A stretch of DNA of 64,000 nucleotides, taken from contig NZ_WHOD01000070.1 of NCBI RefSeq assembly GCF_013141765.1, forward strand, positions 310,001-374,000, read 5' to 3'. Origin of the DNA: Paenibacillus foliorum. GTDB taxonomy: Bacteria > Bacillota > Bacilli > Paenibacillales > NBRC-103111. Positions 61,092 to 64,000 of this stretch are shown here, piece by piece. The first letter of the stretch is position 1. Every line of letters starts with the position of its first letter. The position numbers and the translations under genes were made by a program. The notes below the pieces were generated by a model that saw only the letters and a program-made list of their open reading frames with translations, had not been told where the DNA came from and made no database searches.

Positions 61092-61668
61092 AAAATCCGT
61101 TCCCCTCAATATAATCATATACACGGTCAGGCACCAAATGCCTAATACTTTTTCCCTCGGCCTTACGCTGCCTTATAGCCGTTGAGGATATCTCGATGAG
61201 CGGCATTTCGGCTAATTGCACCGCATGCCTCAGCGATGCGGGCAATTGCCCCATTTCCAAGGTATACCCCGGACGCCCAAGTCCGATAAAGGAAATGAGT
61301 TGGACTAGCTCATCAATCTTATACCACTTAGGCAAGTATTGAACCATATCTGCACCGATAATATAATAAAAATGAATGCTGGGGTGCTCCTTACGCAGCA
61401 AGCTTACCGTATCAAACGTGTAGGAAACGCCGCCCTTCTTCAATTCCATATCGAATGGAAGAAAATGAGCCTGACCTTCCACTGCGCAGCAAACCATATC
61501 CCATCTTTGCTGGCTGGTTGCTTTGGGGGCATGCTGCTTATGAGGCGGAACATTGGTTGGCATAAACCATACCTCATCCAATCCCGCATGCTCATAAGCG
61601 CATTGAGCCGCGATCAAATGGCCTATATGGATCGGATCAAAGGTTCCTCCCATGATACCAACCTTCAT
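61081..61668 (-). CDS. nadD: Nicotinate-nucleotide adenylyltransferase
   Basis: Makes deamido-NAD from nicotinate mononucleotide and ATP. 195 residues with the nucleotidyltransferase motif GGTFDPIHIGHLIAA (contains HxGH), PTNVPPHK, and the C-terminal ISSTAIRQRKAEGKSIRHLVP signature. AGAGGTG precedes the ATG. Overlaps yqeK. Confidence 0.97.
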   Translation of the reverse strand: MKVGIMGGTFDPIHIGHLIAAQCAYEHAGLDEVWFMPTNVPPHKQHAPKATSQQRWDMVCCAVEGQAHFLPFDMELKKGGVSYTFDTVSLLRKEHPSIHFYYIIGADMVQYLPKWYKIDELVQLISFIGLGRPGYTLEMGQLPASLRHAVQLAEMPLIEISSTAIRQRKAEGKSIRHLVPDRVYDYIEGNGFYGS

Positions 61669-61697
61669 CCTTGCACCTCTTTTTTGCGATTTTGCCG

Positions 61698-61991
61698 TTA
61701 ATTCGGCAGAACGATCGTCTTTTGGTCGCGTGATTCCTTATACAGCACAACTATTTTCCCAATAACCTGCACCAATTCCGCGCCAGCTCCTTCAGCCAGC
61801 TGTTGACCAACCTCATTGCGGTCTTCCCCGCTGTTGTTAAGAACAGTTACTTTTATAAGCTCTCTTACTTCCAGAGCCTCTTCGATATGACGGATTAAAT
61901 GATCGTTGATACCGCCCTTACCTACTTGAAAAATTGGATTTAAATGATGCGCCATAGAGCGTAAATATCTTTTTTGTTTACCTGTTAGCAT
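61698..61991 (-). CDS. yhbY: YhbY-family RNA-binding protein (CRM domain)
   Basis: 97 residues, whole protein a CRM/YhbY domain: LTGKQKRYLRSMAHHLNPIFQVGKGG with the GKGG-like loop that contacts RNA, and a conserved REL..VTVL strand. Associated with pre-50S ribosome assembly. Equivalent to yqeI of B. subtilis, between aroE and nadD. GAGG precedes the ATG. Confidence 0.95.
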   Translation of the reverse strand: MLTGKQKRYLRSMAHHLNPIFQVGKGGINDHLIRHIEEALEVRELIKVTVLNNSGEDRNEVGQQLAEGAGAELVQVIGKIVVLYKESRDQKTIVLPN

Positions 61992-62019
61992 GTTTTTGCC
62001 TCAATTCGAGTGAAGTTAT

Positions 62020-62254
62020 GTGTTGGGGGTAGGTGGCAAAAAGAGCCTCGGTTGATGAAAAGGCTGGGGCGGCTGCGGGCTGAAGTCGAAGTTTCTCCGA
62101 TCGCTGTTGTCAGCTTGTTGTTATTAATTATTACCTTTTTCAAAGGTAACAACAAGCTGACAAAGGCGACCACTATAGTTTCTCCGAAACTTCACTTCAC
62201 CCTCCGCCGCCCCATCTTTCAACGGGGCTAATTGCAAGACCTAGCCCCCAACAC
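62020..62254. repeat. 235-bp long imperfect inverted-repeat element
   Basis: Ends GTGTTGGGGGTAGGT (62020-62034) and ACCTAGCCCCCAACAC (62239-62254) are near-perfect complements. Moving inward the arms keep pairing: GGCTGGGGCGGC with GCCGCCCC, TGAAGTCGAAGTTTC with GAAACTTCACTTCA, and a 17-bp TTGTCAGCTTGTTGTTA/TAACAACAAGCTGACAA pair near the centre. It fills most of the yhbY-aroE gap and has no coding capacity. Confidence 0.8.
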
Positions 62255-62277
62255 AAATAGTGTGTTGGTAGAGATCA

Positions 62278-62397
62278 GGAGCTTGACCTTTACCTGCTGG
62301 TCAAGCTCCGTACCCTTATAAACCATAAAACTTAAACCATAAACCATAAAACTTAAACCAAAAAGCTTAAACCATAAAACATAAAAAAACTTAAAGA
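62278..62397. repeat. Hairpin and AAACCATAAAACTT tandem array downstream of aroE
   Basis: GGAGCTTGACC-N10-GGTCAAGCTCC (62278-62309) is a perfect 11-bp stem with no T run. From 62319 to 62395 lie about five imperfect copies of TAAACCATAAAACT-like units of 14-24 bases, ending three bases before the aroE stop. Confidence 0.75.
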
Positions 62398-63255
62398 TTA
62401 CTCATTAAACGAGTCAATAACGACCTGACGCATAGCGGCGGTCGGAGCAGCGACTCCAGTCCAATATTCAAAGGCATAAGCCCCTTGATAAATAAACATC
62501 CCTAAGCCGCTGTGAATTTTAGCGCCGCGAGCTTCGGATTCCCTCAGAAACCGCGTAATAATCGGATTATAGACGAGATCGCTGACAACGAGATGGTCAC
62601 CGATTAACGATGTATCCATAGGGACAGCATCCTCATTCGGATGCATACCAAGAGATGTATTGTTAACGATCAGACTCACATCACTAACTACCTCGGATAT
62701 TTCATCCAAGCCAATACCGCTGGTGGAAGTAAATTCGGACATCGTACGTGCCAGCTCATCTGCTTTTTCACGTGTGCGGTTAGCAAAGTAAATGTGCGTT
62801 GCGCCTTCCTTAGCAAGAGCATAGCCCACACCGCGAGCAGCGCCGCCGGCTCCGATCATTAGTACCTTTTTACCGTTCAAATCTATTCCGGTTTCTTCCT
62901 TTAGGGAACGCACATAACCTATTCCATCTGTATTATATCCGATCAAGCGACCGTTATCGTTAACAATTGTATTGACTGCACCAACAATTCGGGCTCCCTC
63001 GTCGATCTCGTCCATAAAGTTCATTACTTCTAACTTATGAGGGATCGTTACGTTGACTCCACGAAATTGCAAAGCTCGGATTCCATTCACTGCATCCTTC
63101 AACTGACCTGGCAATATATGAAAAGCCGCATAAGCCGCATTGAGACCTGCTTCTTCAAAAGCGCGGTTTAACATAATCGGCGATTTGGAATGACGAATCG
63201 GATCCCCGAATACAGCATACATAATCGTGTGACTGTCCAGCCTGTGTTTCCCCAT
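62398..63255 (-). CDS. aroE: Shikimate dehydrogenase (NADP+)
   Basis: Reduces 3-dehydroshikimate in chorismate synthesis. 285 residues: substrate domain with FGDPIRHSKSPIMLN, NVTIPHKLEVM (catalytic Lys) and NTDGIGYVRSL; NADP domain with IGAGGAARGVGYAL and NRTREKA; C-terminal GLGMFIYQGAYAFEYWTG. Start ATG 63255 follows GGGAG at long spacing; the ATG in TIMYAVFG (about 63222) is a possible shorter start. Downstream of yqeH as in B. subtilis. Confidence 0.96.
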   Translation of the reverse strand: MGKHRLDSHTIMYAVFGDPIRHSKSPIMLNRAFEEAGLNAAYAAFHILPGQLKDAVNGIRALQFRGVNVTIPHKLEVMNFMDEIDEGARIVGAVNTIVNDNGRLIGYNTDGIGYVRSLKEETGIDLNGKKVLMIGAGGAARGVGYALAKEGATHIYFANRTREKADELARTMSEFTSTSGIGLDEISEVVSDVSLIVNNTSLGMHPNEDAVPMDTSLIGDHLVVSDLVYNPIITRFLRESEARGAKIHSGLGMFIYQGAYAFEYWTGVAAPTAAMRQVVIDSFNE

Positions 63256-63290
63256 AGCTTTTCTTCAGCTCCCGTTCCCTTTAAGAGGTT

Positions 63291-63456
63291 GTTCAAAAAG
63301 TCCCCTTTTGATCACGAAGGATCTCAGGAAGCGTATTTGGCACGAATCTTGCATTCAGGCTCGAAGTCCGGTGCTCATTTAGGTTTTCCTAAACTCCACT
63401 CCTCCTTCTTCACCTTCTTGCAACCTTCTCGGTGCTGAAAAGCCGACTTTTTGAAC
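63291..63456. repeat. MITE-like repeat between yqeH and aroE
   Basis: 166 bases bounded by exact inverted ends GTTCAAAAAGTC (63291-63302) and GACTTTTTGAAC (63445-63456). The interior (GATCACGAAGGATCTCAG, GAAGTCCGGTGCTCATTTAG) resembles a sequence I recall as repeated in Paenibacillus genomes. No coding capacity; only one copy in this window. Confidence 0.65.
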
Positions 63457-63463
63457 TCTTACC

Positions 63464-64000
63464 CTATATGATCGAATCACGAACAGCAACTTTCACGCCT
63501 TTAGGAGCATGGATCATCAAATCCGCACCCACATCGCTGTTCACCTTAATCCACCCCAAACCCGAGATAGACACGTCATAAAGCTTGCCCTTCGGAATCC
63601 GCACAGGATGCTTCGTCAGCTTAGGCAATAGCTCTAACGCTTCTCGTGAAGGAGGTGCAAGCAGCTCTCCCTTGTGCTCATCGTACAGCTCATCGGCCTT
63701 ATCCAGCTTCGTACGGTGCACTCCCATCCCATTAGATACGAAGAATGTGAAGGACTGCCTTGCGCCTTGTACAAAATCAAAACGGACTAGGCTGCCAAAA
63801 AACACCGTTTGCCGTTCATTCAATTGAAACACCAATGGCTTCACAGGCTTGTCTGGCATTAGCTTCTGTAAATCCTGCTTATTGACCAGCTCGGTTAACC
63901 TATGTGGATACACAATACCCGGCGTATCAATGATGAAGGTTCCATCTTCCATAGGAATTTTCACCAAATCCAACGTTGTCCCCGGGTACTGAGATGTCGT
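63464..64000 (-). CDS. yqeH: Ribosome-biogenesis GTPase YqeH (partial, C-terminal part)
   Basis: The frame enters from the right edge; 178 residues are visible. It begins TTSQYPGTTLDLVKIPMEDG (G2 switch region) and DTPGIVYPHRL (G3), then the C-terminal YqeH domain ending HAPKGVKVAVRDSII. YqeH is a circularly permuted GTPase needed for 30S assembly; the G4/G5 motifs and N-terminal zinc finger lie outside the window. First of the yqeH-aroE-yhbY-nadD-yqeK-rsfS run. Confidence 0.93.
   Translation of the reverse strand, partial: TTSQYPGTTLDLVKIPMEDGTFIIDTPGIVYPHRLTELVNKQDLQKLMPDKPVKPLVFQLNERQTVFFGSLVRFDFVQGARQSFTFFVSNGMGVHRTKLDKADELYDEHKGELLAPPSREALELLPKLTKHPVRIPKGKLYDVSISGLGWIKVNSDVGADLMIHAPKGVKVAVRDSII

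Noticed and set aside
61985..62173. 62-residue minus-strand frame upstream of yhbY
   Set aside because: Falls in the long inverted-repeat element; codons merely follow the repeat arms.
1..64000. CRISPR arrays, tRNA/rRNA genes, prophage or intact transposase
   Set aside because: No regularly spaced repeats, no tRNA-like cloverleaf noticed and no transposase, integrase or phage protein among the readable frames.

Overview
The window is an ordinary chromosomal stretch from an endospore-forming, naturally competence-gene-bearing Firmicute of the Paenibacillus type. The evidence is gene order: read on the minus strand from the right edge it follows the Bacillus subtilis yqeH-to-yqfC region almost gene for gene (yqeH, aroE, yhbY, nadD, yqeK, rsfS, yqeM, comER/comEA, comEB, comEC, holA, rpsT, gpr, spoIIP, yqxA-like, lepA, hemW, hrcA, grpE, dnaK, dnaJ, prmA, rsmE, mtaB, rpsU, yqeY, nfeD, floA, yqfC). 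Strong GGAGG ribosome sites, GTG/TTG starts, SLH and stalk (copper amine oxidase N-terminal-like) domains and a leuS T-box agree with Paenibacillaceae. Almost everything is on the minus strand. No tRNA, rRNA, CRISPR array, prophage or intact insertion sequence was seen.

Layout. 1-4600: membrane-domain genes floA/nfeD, yqeY, rpsU, a HIT hydrolase. 4.8-6.9 kb (plus): a TetR-type regulator read in one frame into an FAD oxidoreductase. 6.8-16.7 kb: addB-addA and a secreted GH26-like protein. 17-26 kb: nitroreductase with a Fur-like box, RNA-modification genes (rlmI, mtaB, rsmE), prmA, deoC, Nudix, an M50 protease and a secreted repeat protein preceded by three palindromes. 26.2-33.5 kb: the heat-shock operon hrcA-cpn-grpE-dnaK-dnaJ with a perfect CIRCE. 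33.7-44.9 kb: hemW, lepA, sporulation genes spoIIP and gpr, rpsT, holA, an ECF sigma/anti-sigma pair. 45-48.9 kb: accessory genes (DUF2264, SLH, EamA transporter, coiled coil). 48.9-64 kb: comE cluster with an inserted metY, leuS with T-box, and the yqeM-yqeH housekeeping run, which has two mobile-looking intergenic repeats near aroE.

The most interesting content: (1) the second gene of the dnaK operon encodes an archaeal/eukaryotic-like (Group III) chaperonin rather than GroEL; (2) the same operon's promoter carries, besides CIRCE, a 7-bp-arm palindrome filling the -35/-10 spacer, suggesting a second regulator; (3) the TetR-oxidoreductase fusion with an internal ribosome site and an operator overlapping its promoter; (4) a secreted three-repeat protein with an array of three operator-like palindromes; (5) a dispersed intergenic hairpin family that runs directly into Shine-Dalgarno sequences; (6) a 235-bp long inverted-repeat element and a 166-bp MITE-like element flanking aroE. 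Starts were moved inward from the longest frame wherever a ribosome site decided it.
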